Shown here: piece by piece, positions 52,469 to 61,050 of the stretch | Position numbering within the stretch: position 1 is the stretch's first letter | Layout: every line of letters starts with the position of its first letter | DNA from: Paenibacillus sp. V4I7 | Lineage (GTDB): Bacteria; Bacillota; Bacilli; Paenibacillales; NBRC-103111 | Reading direction: 5' to 3' | Length of the DNA stretch: 64,000 nucleotides | NCBI RefSeq assembly: GCF_030817275.1 | Contig: NZ_JAUSZD010000002.1 | Span: 930,001 to 994,000, forward strand | Made by a program: the position numbers and the translations under genes | Notes under the pieces: model-generated | Seen by the model: only the letters and a program-made list of their open reading frames with translations | Told to the model about the DNA's origin: nothing | Databases searched by the model: none

Positions 52469-54757
52469 ATGGGAAAAGGAAAAAAAGCAGGCATTGTTAT
52501 GTTATTGGTTAGTTTGTTTCTTGCCATGATCCCTTTTTCAGGTTTTGCGGCGGATGCTAAATTGTCGGTCGCGGCTTCTGGCGTGACTGCGAGTGCGGAT
52601 GACGGGAACGTACCTGCCAATACGGTGGATGGAAACTTAACGACCCGCTGGTCTGCAAGTGGTGACGGGCAATGGATCAAGTACGATTTGGGCTCCGTTA
52701 AAAAAGTGTCTTTCATTAAAATCGCTTTCCTAAACGGGGATACGAGAACATCGAATTTTGATATTCAAGTGTCTACGGATAATGTTACTTTTACGACGGT
52801 TCATGCCAACGTGACAAGCAGTTTGAATACAAGCCTGCAGGTTTTTGATTTTCCGGATGTAGACCCCGTCCGTTATGTACGGATTGTTGGACATGGAAAC
52901 TCCGTAAACACTTGGAACAGCTATACCGAGGTAGAAATTTACGGGGATACTTCTGCAAGCGCTTCCGTAGACACAAAGTTCTCCGTCCCCGGGTCTTCCG
53001 TGACCGCTAGCGCGGATGATGGGAATGTGCCTGCTAATACGGTGGATGGAAGCTTAACCACACGCTGGTCTGCTAACGGCAATGGGCAATGGATCAAGTA
53101 CGATTTGGGTTCGAGTGTCAAGGTCGCCTTCATTAAGATGGCATTTTTAAGCGGGGATACAAGAACTTCCAGTTTTGATATTCAAACTTCCACCGATAAC
53201 GTGAATTTTACAACGGTTCAGTCTAACGTGACCAGCAGTTTGAATACAAGCTTACAGACTTTTGACTTCCCTGATGTAACGCCAGTCCGTTATGTGCGTA
53301 TTGTTGGACATGGAAACTCCGTCAACGCATGGAACAGTTATAATGAGGTAGAAATCTATGGTGTTGCTCCTGTTATTCCAGGTGTTCCTGTATCCACATC
53401 AGGGGAGTTAACTTCGGCCTTAAGCAGTGCAAGTGCCGGTACCACGATCGTACTTGCGAATGGGACTTACACACAAACAGGCCCTTTCGTCTTGAGCAAC
53501 AAAAACGGCACAGCAGGCAGCCCTATCACGATCAAGGCCGCTAACCCAGGGCAAGCGATTATTTCTGGCGGAGCTTCTCTCCAAATTCAAAACTCGTCCA
53601 ATGTCGTTATCGAGGGGCTTAAATTTACAAACGCTGGAAATACAGCCCTTCTCTTAGATGGATCCAATAACATTCGAGTGACTCGAAATCAATTCGCACT
53701 ACAAGCAACTGGAGGTACCCTAATCTGGCTTCAGGTTAGCGGAGTCAATAGTCATCATAATCGAATCGACCATAATGACTTCGGTCCCAAGAGCGACACG
53801 GATCCTCTAATTGCCTATCAAGGCGATGGTAACGGGAACATCTCTCAGTATGACGTCATCGAATATAATTACTTTCATGATGTGGGTCCATGGGTTGCTA
53901 ATGGCAAAGAAACGATACGCCTTGGATTATCGGGAATCTCATTGTCCAATGGGTTTAATACCATCCAGTATAATCTGTTTGAGAACTGCGATGGCGAACC
54001 CGAAATCGTTTCTGTGAAAAGCAGTAATAACACGGTTCGATACAATACCTTTAAGACTTCTAAAGGCGGACTCACCTCAAGACATGGTCATAACAACTCA
54101 TTTTACGGAAACTTTTTCCTTGGCGATGGTGTAGAAACAGAACAAGCAGGAATCCGTATTTATGGAAACGACCATAAGATATACAACAATTACATGGAGG
54201 ATCTTACTGCTAACGTCATTATTCTTGACAATGGTAATTATGATGGAGGTACGGGCGGGTATCCCACGAATCCAACGGCTGATGACTTGAGAGCGCAGTG
54301 GAAAATTTACCGAGCGCAAGTCGTCAACAATACGATTGTTAACAGCACGACGGGAATTGTTGTTGGTTCCAGTAAAACATATCCTACTCAGGACAGCAAA
54401 GTGGCTAATAATATCGTGAGAAATTCCACCGGTACCCTGTATGATGAAGTTGTGACGACCAACACCATATTCGAAGGGAATATTGGGTTTGGCAGTACAG
54501 TAAGCAATAATAGTTCAAGGACGGCTGCCCAAATCTGGGGAACAAATCCGTTGCTTACAACTGTAAACGGGTTGCAAAAATTGTCCTCTAGCAGTCCGGC
54601 GATAAACGCTGCACTGGGAATCTACACTTATGTGACAGAGGATATGGATGGGGAAGCACGTTCCACTCCGGATATTGGAGCAGATGAACGGTCTTCAAGC
54701 ACGTCATTTGGGAAACATCCGTTGGTGGCATCAGAGGTAGGACCGAATGCGCCATAA
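52469..54757 (+). CDS. Secreted PL6-type polyuronate lyase with two F5/8C domains
   Basis: A 762-aa exported protein. Signal peptide about 1-28 (cleavage near SGFAADA). Two F5/8-type C (CBM32-like) domains, about 30-165 and 170-303, are near copies 139 residues apart. A parallel beta-helix follows (about 310-700) with the chondroitinase-B/PL6 signature: EPEIVSVKSSNN with Lys517 and GGLTSRHGHNN with Arg538, the catalytic pair of PL6 alginate lyases and dermatan lyases. It would cut the polymer outside the cell and supply unsaturated oligosaccharides to the GH88 and GH2 enzymes. AAGGGAG precedes the ATG. Confidence 0.87.
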   Translation: MGKGKKAGIVMLLVSLFLAMIPFSGFAADAKLSVAASGVTASADDGNVPANTVDGNLTTRWSASGDGQWIKYDLGSVKKVSFIKIAFLNGDTRTSNFDIQVSTDNVTFTTVHANVTSSLNTSLQVFDFPDVDPVRYVRIVGHGNSVNTWNSYTEVEIYGDTSASASVDTKFSVPGSSVTASADDGNVPANTVDGSLTTRWSANGNGQWIKYDLGSSVKVAFIKMAFLSGDTRTSSFDIQTSTDNVNFTTVQSNVTSSLNTSLQTFDFPDVTPVRYVRIVGHGNSVNAWNSYNEVEIYGVAPVIPGVPVSTSGELTSALSSASAGTTIVLANGTYTQTGPFVLSNKNGTAGSPITIKAANPGQAIISGGASLQIQNSSNVVIEGLKFTNAGNTALLLDGSNNIRVTRNQFALQATGGTLIWLQVSGVNSHHNRIDHNDFGPKSDTDPLIAYQGDGNGNISQYDVIEYNYFHDVGPWVANGKETIRLGLSGISLSNGFNTIQYNLFENCDGEPEIVSVKSSNNTVRYNTFKTSKGGLTSRHGHNNSFYGNFFLGDGVETEQAGIRIYGNDHKIYNNYMEDLTANVIILDNGNYDGGTGGYPTNPTADDLRAQWKIYRAQVVNNTIVNSTTGIVVGSSKTYPTQDSKVANNIVRNSTGTLYDEVVTTNTIFEGNIGFGSTVSNNSSRTAAQIWGTNPLLTTVNGLQKLSSSSPAINAALGIYTYVTEDMDGEARSTPDIGADERSSSTSFGKHPLVASEVGPNAP

Positions 54758-54793
54758 GTAATGAGTAGATAGTTTACTGAGATGTCTTTTAAA

Positions 54794-54828
54794 AGATCGC
54801 AACAGCTTAGGCTGTGCGGTCTTTTTTC
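54794..54828 (+). terminator. Rho-independent terminator after the PL6 lyase
   Basis: AAGATCGCAACAGC pairs with GCTGTGCGGTCTT (one bulge), followed by T-run. Confidence 0.85.
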
Positions 54829-54900
54829 CATAAAACTTGATAATGTGTGACAAGGCAAGTAGAGTTGAAGGGTAGGAGTTGAAAGTAGGGGGTTGTTTAT

Positions 54901-55152
54901 TTGAAAAAACTGGGTATTGCGCTGCTGATCGTCTCAGGGCTTGCTCTATTGTCGGCTTTAACGATTCCATTCTTCGTTCATACCGGAAGAGGGATGGCTG
55001 GTTGGATTGCTGGTCTTCTTATTGTTAGCGAGATTGCGTTCTGGACAGGCGGCATCATTCTAGGTAAAGAAGTGGCAAGAAAATATAGACAGTACTTAAA
55101 TCCTAAAAACTGGTCACGAAAACAGAAAAAGTCGAGTGACGATGGAGAATAA
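54901..55152 (+). CDS. Small membrane protein with transporter-suffix-like fold
   Basis: An 83-aa protein with two hydrophobic helices (about 5-27 and 34-55, LGIALLIVSGLALLSALTIPFFV and AGWIAGLLIVSEIAFWTGGIILG) and a basic C-terminus (KKSSDDGE end). The pattern, including the G-x-x-LG(K)E motif, matches small proteins labelled transporter suffix domain. Function unknown; an accessory role in the membrane is likely. TTG start with AGGGGG about 8 bp upstream. The DUF6509-like gene lies 83 bp downstream. Confidence 0.65.
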   Translation: MKKLGIALLIVSGLALLSALTIPFFVHTGRGMAGWIAGLLIVSEIAFWTGGIILGKEVARKYRQYLNPKNWSRKQKKSSDDGE

Positions 55153-55235
55153 AAGAAAAGATACTTCCAGGAAAGTTTAGTTATTTTCTTATTATCAGGT
55201 ATACTATAACCTGCAGATGAAAAAGGGGTGGTCCA

Positions 55236-55532
55236 ATGTTTACAATGACAAGTTACACCGTGGAATTGGTGAAAGATCCATTTGGTATATTGACGGGGCA
55301 GCGATATGAATTTCTCATTGATATTGAAGTTGAGGAAGATGATGAGCTTTACTCCGAAAGTGGATTATATATTAGAGCGATCTATAGCGTGGAAGAGGAA
55401 AAGTCAGGGATTATGAAGTATGAGCTATACGAGAAAACGACGCAACTCTATTTGGATTTTGATCTAGAGGATGATGAGGTTGCCGCCGTAGAAGCGTTTT
55501 GCAAAGAGCACGTTCATGAAGGAAATGAATAA
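55236..55532 (+). CDS. DUF6509 family protein
   Basis: A 98-aa acidic protein. YTVELVKDPFGILTGQRYEFLIDIEVEEDDELYSESGLYIRAIYSVEE and LDFDLEDDEVAAVEAFCKEH correspond to DUF6509, a small conserved protein of bacilli with unknown role. GGGGTGG precedes the ATG. It is soluble with no signal or membrane segment, and a terminator follows directly. Confidence 0.8.
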   Translation: MFTMTSYTVELVKDPFGILTGQRYEFLIDIEVEEDDELYSESGLYIRAIYSVEEEKSGIMKYELYEKTTQLYLDFDLEDDEVAAVEAFCKEHVHEGNE

Positions 55533-55540
55533 GTAAGTAA

Positions 55541-55579
55541 ACAGCCATTCGAGATGCGTGCATCCTGGATGGTTTTTTT
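55541..55579 (+). terminator. Rho-independent terminator
   Basis: CCAT...GATGC-GT-GCATC...ATGG imperfect stem followed by nine T, 9 bp after the DUF6509 stop. Confidence 0.75.
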
Positions 55580-55635
55580 TTCATCCCCTTCTCTTTAGGG
55601 CTCATTGTTTCCAAAGTAGCATCCGAACATAAAAA

Positions 55636-55665
55636 GAAAAACCCCTCACGTATAAGGGATTTTCA
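55636..55665 (-). terminator. Terminator of the aldo/keto reductase gene
   Basis: Read on the minus strand, ATCCCTT pairs with GAGGGGT (with TTTT tail) around ATACGT. It lies 22 bp after the reductase stop. Confidence 0.65.
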
Positions 55666-55687
55666 TCAAACTATTCAGGCGTACTTC

Positions 55688-56629
55688 TTATCCTTTAAGG
55701 ATTTCTTCCACCTTTTGTAGCACATCTTCCGTCAAGCGGATGCCGCTAGCTGCACAATTTTCAACGACTTGCTCTGGTCGGCTAGCGCCAACGAGGGCAC
55801 TTGCTACATTGTTTTGTCTGAGAATCCAAGCAATTGCCAGCTGAGAAACCTTGATGCCAAGCTCATCGGCGATTCCAGATAATTGTGCCACTTTATTCAA
55901 TGAAGCTTCGTTTAATTGCTTATCGCTCCAATTCTTGCTGCTTGCTCGGCTATCGGCTGCGATGGGTTGTCCTGCACGATATTTGCCTGTAAGAAGCCCC
56001 TGTGCAAGCGGCGAGAAAACAACCTGACCGAATCCCTTAGCCTCGCCAAGTGGGATAATTTCTTTTTCGATGTAACGATTGAAAAGGTTGTAGATCGGTT
56101 GATTGACAATGAGCTTATCCAGTAACAGCTTGTCTGCGATTGCATAAGCTTCAACAATCTGAGCAGGCGTCCATTCACTGACACCGATGTAGAGCACCTT
56201 GCCTTGTGTGACTAAATCGTCCAAGGCACGCAAAGTTTCTTCAAGCGGAGTTTCAGGGTCGTAACGGTGACAATAGTAAATATCGATGTAATCCGCATTC
56301 AGTCGACGTAGACTGGCTTCGGCCTGCTCTTTAATATGCTTGCGAGATAAACCACGATCATTAGGACCATCGCCCATCGTATTAAAAACTTTTGTAGCTA
56401 GAACATAGGATTCCCGTGGATAGGAGGCGAGTGCTTTGCCCATCACTTTTTCTGCTTCACCACGTTCATATACGTTAGCTGTATCAAAGAAATTAACACC
56501 CAAATCATAAGCTTGTTCAATAGAACGAACAGCAGGATCTTCCCCGACATAACCGCCGTATGTGAGCCAACTCCCAAGACTGATTTCACTGACTTTGAGA
56601 CCGCTGTTACCGAGTTTGCGATATTGCAT
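55688..56629 (-). CDS. Aldo/keto reductase family oxidoreductase
   Basis: A 313-aa (alpha/beta)8 barrel NADPH reductase. NFFDTANVYERGEAEKVMGKAL contains the catalytic Asp and Tyr, YVLATKVFNTMG the Lys, and YIDIYYCHRYDPETPLEETLRALDDLV the His region, as in the AKR/Kv-beta (YghZ, YajO) group. LVGASRPEQVVENCAA is the NADP site near the end. It reduces aldehydes or ketones; substrate unknown. A GGAGG site precedes the ATG. It is monocistronic. Confidence 0.88.
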   Translation of the reverse strand: MQYRKLGNSGLKVSEISLGSWLTYGGYVGEDPAVRSIEQAYDLGVNFFDTANVYERGEAEKVMGKALASYPRESYVLATKVFNTMGDGPNDRGLSRKHIKEQAEASLRRLNADYIDIYYCHRYDPETPLEETLRALDDLVTQGKVLYIGVSEWTPAQIVEAYAIADKLLLDKLIVNQPIYNLFNRYIEKEIIPLGEAKGFGQVVFSPLAQGLLTGKYRAGQPIAADSRASSKNWSDKQLNEASLNKVAQLSGIADELGIKVSQLAIAWILRQNNVASALVGASRPEQVVENCAASGIRLTEDVLQKVEEILKG

Positions 56630-56857
56630 GATTGTTAACCTCCTAGTGCACTGTGGGATAAGAGCTATCTATAGTATAAAGATTTTCCGCGGTTTATGTA
56701 AGAACTGACAAATAGGTGATTAAGTTACCTGGAGGTGCGACGCTTACTTCAAGGTAAGTACATACGTGACTGGGAAATGAAGTGAGATTAAGGCAATCTG
56801 CTGTGTAGCCAAGCATCGTCTTTTAACGTAAAATGACTGTGAAAGGAGGAGGTATTC

Positions 56858-57211
56858 ATGTTAGCGTCCCTATTTGTTGGCATCGTAGCCATAGAGCATA
56901 TCTACATTCTAATTTTGGAAATGTTTTTATGGACGACACCTCGTGGATTGAAAGCCTTCGGCATGACGAAGGAACAAGCCCAGGAAACCAAATCACTTGC
57001 TGCTAATCAAGGTTTATACAATGGATTTCTTGCGGCTGGTCTTGTTTGGGGGCTCGTTCATCCTGATGCATCCATGGGTCGTTCCATTGAGATCTTCTTC
57101 TTAATCTGTGTCATTATTGCTGCCTTGTATGGCGGGGCAACAGCCAAGAAGTCAATTTTACTGGTACAGGGGTTGCCCGCTGTTATCGCTCTTCTTTTTG
57201 TACTTACATAA
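56858..57211 (+). CDS. DUF1304 family membrane protein
   Basis: A 117-aa protein with four hydrophobic segments. The start LFVGIVAIEHIYILILEMFLWTTPRGLKAFGM, then LAANQGLYNGFLAAGLVWGL, are the conserved blocks of DUF1304, integral membrane proteins of unknown function. AAAGGAGGAGG precedes the ATG. It is followed by a strong bidirectional terminator shared with the GGDEF gene. Confidence 0.85.
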   Translation: MLASLFVGIVAIEHIYILILEMFLWTTPRGLKAFGMTKEQAQETKSLAANQGLYNGFLAAGLVWGLVHPDASMGRSIEIFFLICVIIAALYGGATAKKSILLVQGLPAVIALLFVLT

Positions 57212-57230
57212 AGTAAGGTTTTATCGCAAT

Positions 57231-57274
57231 AAATAAGGGAAGTCCCTAGAGATACTTGGGACTTCCCTTATTTA
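57231..57274. terminator. Bidirectional rho-independent terminator
   Basis: A perfect 16-bp stem, AAATAAGGGAAGTCCC with its complement, around TAGAGATACTT. It separates the convergent DUF1304 and GGDEF genes, directly abutting the latter's stop. Confidence 0.9.
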
Positions 57275-58411
57275 TTAGGCATACTTCACTACCTTATTTT
57301 TGCCGCTTGTTTTTGCCCGATACATAGCTTCATCCGCTTGCTTTATGAGTTCCTCGGCGCTTAGGCCATTCTTATACTTGCTGTAGCCGATACTTGCGGT
57401 AACAATCGTTTCCTTCTCGATTCGACTGCGAACGCGTTCTGCAAAGGCATCCATTTTGACACTAGGATCTGTCACCATGACGACCATCTCTTCGCCACCG
57501 TATCGGCCGGCAATGCCGCATTCTTCGGCTTCTTCTTTCATAATCAGGGCAACCTGCTTGAGCACATCGTCCCCCATCTGATGACCTTGGGTATCATTTA
57601 ACTTCTTGAAATTATCAATGTCGCTAAACAAAATGTACACAGGCAAATGCCTTCCAACATATTGGGCAACACGGTTATAGAAAAATTTGCGATTATATAG
57701 ACGTGTAAGCCCGTCTGTTATGGATGAATTATAAATGGCCTGCATAAGCTCTACAACACGTTCAAACAGCAGCATAAACAATAAAAAATAATAAATAATC
57801 GGTAAGACATTGGCTGCAATAGATAACAAAGGCTGAACGTTCCCATACATATAGGCATTTACAAGGTGGACAGATTGAATGAAAAAGTAAACCGTCAGTG
57901 CCATTTGATATTTGACTTGTTGGCCGATGTACGGTGGGATCGTGTAGAAACAAAGAAAGATCAGTACAAATACATAGAGTTCGAGACCAATATCCTGAAG
58001 CAATCTAACTTGCTCATGCGTGCCGGTATACATATTTGGCACACTGAAATGAAGGATAGAAACGACAAACCCCATAATCATTAAGCCATAGAAGAATATG
58101 TACTGTTTACGATTCGTACGATTGTATAATTGATAGATCCCCATATTAATAAGTAGGAAGGATATTATTTTAAGCATTAGCAGCATGTACGCAGTTAAAC
58201 TTGTATCCATGTTGCTAAGTGTGAAATATAACTGGAGAAGGTAATGAATGCCTACAAAAACTAGTGAAATGGTCATTGACCTGTAGCCTTTTTTGCGACG
58301 GTCTAGAAATAATCGAAGCGAGATCACGAACATAAGGGCAACAATGACAACGATAATGGCATTCGATAATAATGAAGCTAAATCACCGAAAAGCAGATCA
58401 ACAACGTTCAT
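57275..58411 (-). CDS. Membrane-bound GGDEF diguanylate cyclase
   Basis: A 378-aa protein. The first ~205 residues hold six to seven transmembrane helices; the GGDEF domain follows (SSITDGLTRLYNRKFFYNRVAQYV, LFSDIDNFKKLNDTQGHQMGDDVLKQVA, then GRYGGEEMVVM with the catalytic GGEEM). It makes c-di-GMP, with a membrane sensor of unknown input. The RxxD inhibitory site usually five residues before GGEEF is absent (ECGIAG instead), so feedback inhibition may be lost. The ATG at 58411 with GGAGGAA is preferred over a longer frame to 58531. Confidence 0.87.
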   Translation of the reverse strand: MNVVDLLFGDLASLLSNAIIVVIVALMFVISLRLFLDRRKKGYRSMTISLVFVGIHYLLQLYFTLSNMDTSLTAYMLLMLKIISFLLINMGIYQLYNRTNRKQYIFFYGLMIMGFVVSILHFSVPNMYTGTHEQVRLLQDIGLELYVFVLIFLCFYTIPPYIGQQVKYQMALTVYFFIQSVHLVNAYMYGNVQPLLSIAANVLPIIYYFLLFMLLFERVVELMQAIYNSSITDGLTRLYNRKFFYNRVAQYVGRHLPVYILFSDIDNFKKLNDTQGHQMGDDVLKQVALIMKEEAEECGIAGRYGGEEMVVMVTDPSVKMDAFAERVRSRIEKETIVTASIGYSKYKNGLSAEELIKQADEAMYRAKTSGKNKVVKYA

Positions 58412-58583
58412 ACTTTCCTCCAAAATCCCCTCTTTTTCGACATGTAATGACTCTATTATAAAGGAAAATGCGAGAGAGGGATAGAAACGATTGTAAAGGC
58501 TCGAAGGTGTTCTCTTTTCTATTCGGCGCACACAAGTTACAATAAGAAGGTAAGCTCAAGGATTTGGGAGAGGGGCTCATGCA

Positions 58584-59753
58584 ATGAACATCTTGCAAGC
58601 ATTGTTTTTCCCCCCGGAACAGCCGGGTGGGGTGTCATCCATGGTTCCCTATATATTGGACCGTTTTAATAAAAAAGGCTGGGAAATGGAATTATTTTCG
58701 CTACCTAAGCGAATTCGTGGCAAGGGTACTGAGGAAGTGGAGTTTGTCACTTTTGATTGGCGGAAGTATGCCGGAAACCCGATCGTTGATAAATACATTC
58801 AGACTTACAAGGATTATGTTTGGTGGACGAAGCTGAGAATTTCCAAGAAGTATGATATCATCCATGCCCATCATCCGATTGCTGCGCTTGCCATGAAGCA
58901 GATTTATCCGGAAACACCCGTCATCTTAACCATTCACTCTAGTTTTGAAAGAGAGCTTATTTTGAACGGACGCATTCAGGAGAATGGCGTGGAGCACCAA
59001 TTCCTGACTCAAATTTACGGGGAGCTTGAAGCGAGAGTCGATCAGATGATCACGGTTTCTAACTCGTTCAAGCAATATATGGCGGAGTATGTGCAGGATA
59101 GTGAGCGGATTGGCGTTATTCCAAATGGTTTTGACGAAAAGCGTTTTCGTCCGATTTCACATGAAAATCCAGTTACACAGTTCATAACCGTTTGCCGCTT
59201 AGTGCCTGCTAAAGGGCTCGATACGCTGCTGATTGCTTGCGGAGAGCTGAAAAAACGCGGTCATCCCTTCGTTTTACATATTATAGGTGATGGCCCCAGC
59301 CGAGAAGAACTTGAGAAGCTGGCGATTCAGCATAATATTTACGATGAAACGATTTTCTATGGCTATATGCTGCATCCTGAAGAGTTTATGCCTTTCTTTG
59401 ATGTATTCGTACTGCCATCGCGCGCGGAGGCATTCGGCTCTGTATTTGCGGAGGCAGCACTGTGCTGGTTAGCACTAATCGGAACTGATGTCGGCGGGAT
59501 TGCTGAGCAAATCGAACATGGACATAACGGCTTACTTGTGCCGGTAGGTGATGCGATGGCGCTTAGCCATGCTTTGGAAAAAGTCGTCATTGATCCTACT
59601 TTCCGCTACAATTTGGCACGAACTGCCTGGGAGAAGGCGAAGAAAACCTACTCATTGAACCGAGTGCTGCGGCAGCTGAAAAGTGTGTATGAAAGTTATC
59701 AGGTCGCTGTACAACCAAATGATGATGATAGTGCGGATAGTGAAAAAAGCTGA
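58584..59753 (+). CDS. GT4-type glycosyltransferase
   Basis: A 389-aa GT-B glycosyltransferase. The N-terminal domain begins NILQALFFPPEQPGGVSSMVPYI; the C-terminal domain has RLVPAKGLDTLLIACGEL, IGDGPSREELEKLA and SRAEAFGSVFAEAAL, the EX7E motif that binds the sugar nucleotide. It moves a sugar to a lipid, protein or glycan acceptor; the acceptor is unknown. The C-terminal tail is acidic (NDDDSADSEKS). It lies 19 bp before the SbcD-like gene on the same strand, so co-transcription is possible. Confidence 0.87.
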   Translation: MNILQALFFPPEQPGGVSSMVPYILDRFNKKGWEMELFSLPKRIRGKGTEEVEFVTFDWRKYAGNPIVDKYIQTYKDYVWWTKLRISKKYDIIHAHHPIAALAMKQIYPETPVILTIHSSFERELILNGRIQENGVEHQFLTQIYGELEARVDQMITVSNSFKQYMAEYVQDSERIGVIPNGFDEKRFRPISHENPVTQFITVCRLVPAKGLDTLLIACGELKKRGHPFVLHIIGDGPSREELEKLAIQHNIYDETIFYGYMLHPEEFMPFFDVFVLPSRAEAFGSVFAEAALCWLALIGTDVGGIAEQIEHGHNGLLVPVGDAMALSHALEKVVIDPTFRYNLARTAWEKAKKTYSLNRVLRQLKSVYESYQVAVQPNDDDSADSEKS

Positions 59754-59772
59754 ATAGGAAGGCGTTAGAGTG

Positions 59773-61050
59773 ATGAAACGACTGCGGTTTATGCATGCCG
59801 CCGATCTGCATCTGGACAGTCCGTTCAAAGGCATGTCGGCGCTGCCTGAACGGGTTCGAGAGCGAATCCGAGAATCGACGTTTGAAGCGCTCAAGGAACT
59901 TGTGGCCTTAGCGATACGAGAGCAGGTAGATTTTGTACTCATTAGTGGGGATGTTTATGATTTATCCGATCGTTCCTTGCGCGCTCAAATTCGTTTCCAG
60001 AAAGCACTGGAGCAATTAGCTGAACAGGGAATCCCTACTTATATTATTCATGGAAATCATGACCCGGAGGATGGACGTGCCGCGAAACTGGATTGGCCGG
60101 CAGCAGTCCATTTTTTTGCGTGCGACCAAGTGGAGACGATTAGCGTGGAAAAGCCGCAGCGCGGCGTCATTGCCCAGATTCATGGCATTTCCTATCGAAG
60201 CTCGGCGGTAACGGATAATTTAGCTGTCAAATTCAGAGTAGGCCAAGAAAAGGTATGTCAGATCGGCCTTTTGCATACGAATGTTGACGGTGATCCCGGT
60301 CATGACAATTATGCCCCTTGCAGCAAGCAGGATTTGCTTGAAGCGGGTATGAACTACTGGGCGTTAGGACATGTACATACAAGGAATGTGCTTCATCAGC
60401 AGCCAGCGATTGTTTACCCAGGGAACTTGCAGGGCCGAAGTATTCGGGAAACAGGACCACGTGGGTGTTACATCGTCGATATGTCTGAGGATGGACGAGC
60501 TGAGCTAACCTTTCATGCGTTGGATCAGGTTCGTTGGTTCCTAGAACGGCTGTCTGTGGCAGGCTTACAGACAGAACAGGATTTGAAAGACCGGCTAGGG
60601 GAGCAGCTCGAGCGGATTCGGGCAGAGGCGGAAGGCAGAGATGCTGTCGTCCGTCTTGTTCTGGAAGGCCGCAGCGCGGTGCATGGCTTGCTGCGCAAAG
60701 GTCGGGCTCTGCAGGAGCTGACCGCCGAACTGCGTGAGGAGGAAGCAGAGCGGAGCCGCTTCGTCTGGGTGGAGTCGATCGAGGACCGAACGGCTAGTGA
60801 GCTCGACCTCGAGGCCTTACTGCAGGAGAAGAGCTTCCTTGGCGATCTCCTGCGGTATTCGGCTGCGCTGCAAGTCGACGACGAAGCGCTTGCTTTATTT
60901 GCAAGCGAGGCGCTGGCCGCGCTGCAAAGCTTGCCGCAAGCAGCCGGTGATCCGGCTGCGGCGGAGCCTGAACGGCTGCGCGAGTGGCTGCGCGCCGCAC
61001 AAGAATTAGCCGCGGACCTGTTGTCCGCGGATGGGGGGGGACATGGATGA
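59773..61050 (+). CDS. YhaO/SbcD-like DNA repair exonuclease
   Basis: A 425-aa calcineurin-type nuclease. Metal motifs in order: HAADLHLDSP, SGDVYDLSD, HGNHDPEDG, LLHTNVDG and GHVHTRN, as in SbcD/Mre11. The last ~170 residues are Arg/Leu/Ala-rich helical and probably bind the ATPase. With the following SbcC/YhaN-like protein it forms a complex that trims DNA ends or hairpins. ATG 59773 follows GGAAGG; a GTG at 59770 is also possible. Its stop overlaps the next start (ATGA). The 3' third is noticeably GC-richer than the 5' part. Confidence 0.85.
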   Translation: MKRLRFMHAADLHLDSPFKGMSALPERVRERIRESTFEALKELVALAIREQVDFVLISGDVYDLSDRSLRAQIRFQKALEQLAEQGIPTYIIHGNHDPEDGRAAKLDWPAAVHFFACDQVETISVEKPQRGVIAQIHGISYRSSAVTDNLAVKFRVGQEKVCQIGLLHTNVDGDPGHDNYAPCSKQDLLEAGMNYWALGHVHTRNVLHQQPAIVYPGNLQGRSIRETGPRGCYIVDMSEDGRAELTFHALDQVRWFLERLSVAGLQTEQDLKDRLGEQLERIRAEAEGRDAVVRLVLEGRSAVHGLLRKGRALQELTAELREEEAERSRFVWVESIEDRTASELDLEALLQEKSFLGDLLRYSAALQVDDEALALFASEALAALQSLPQAAGDPAAAEPERLREWLRAAQELAADLLSADGGGHG

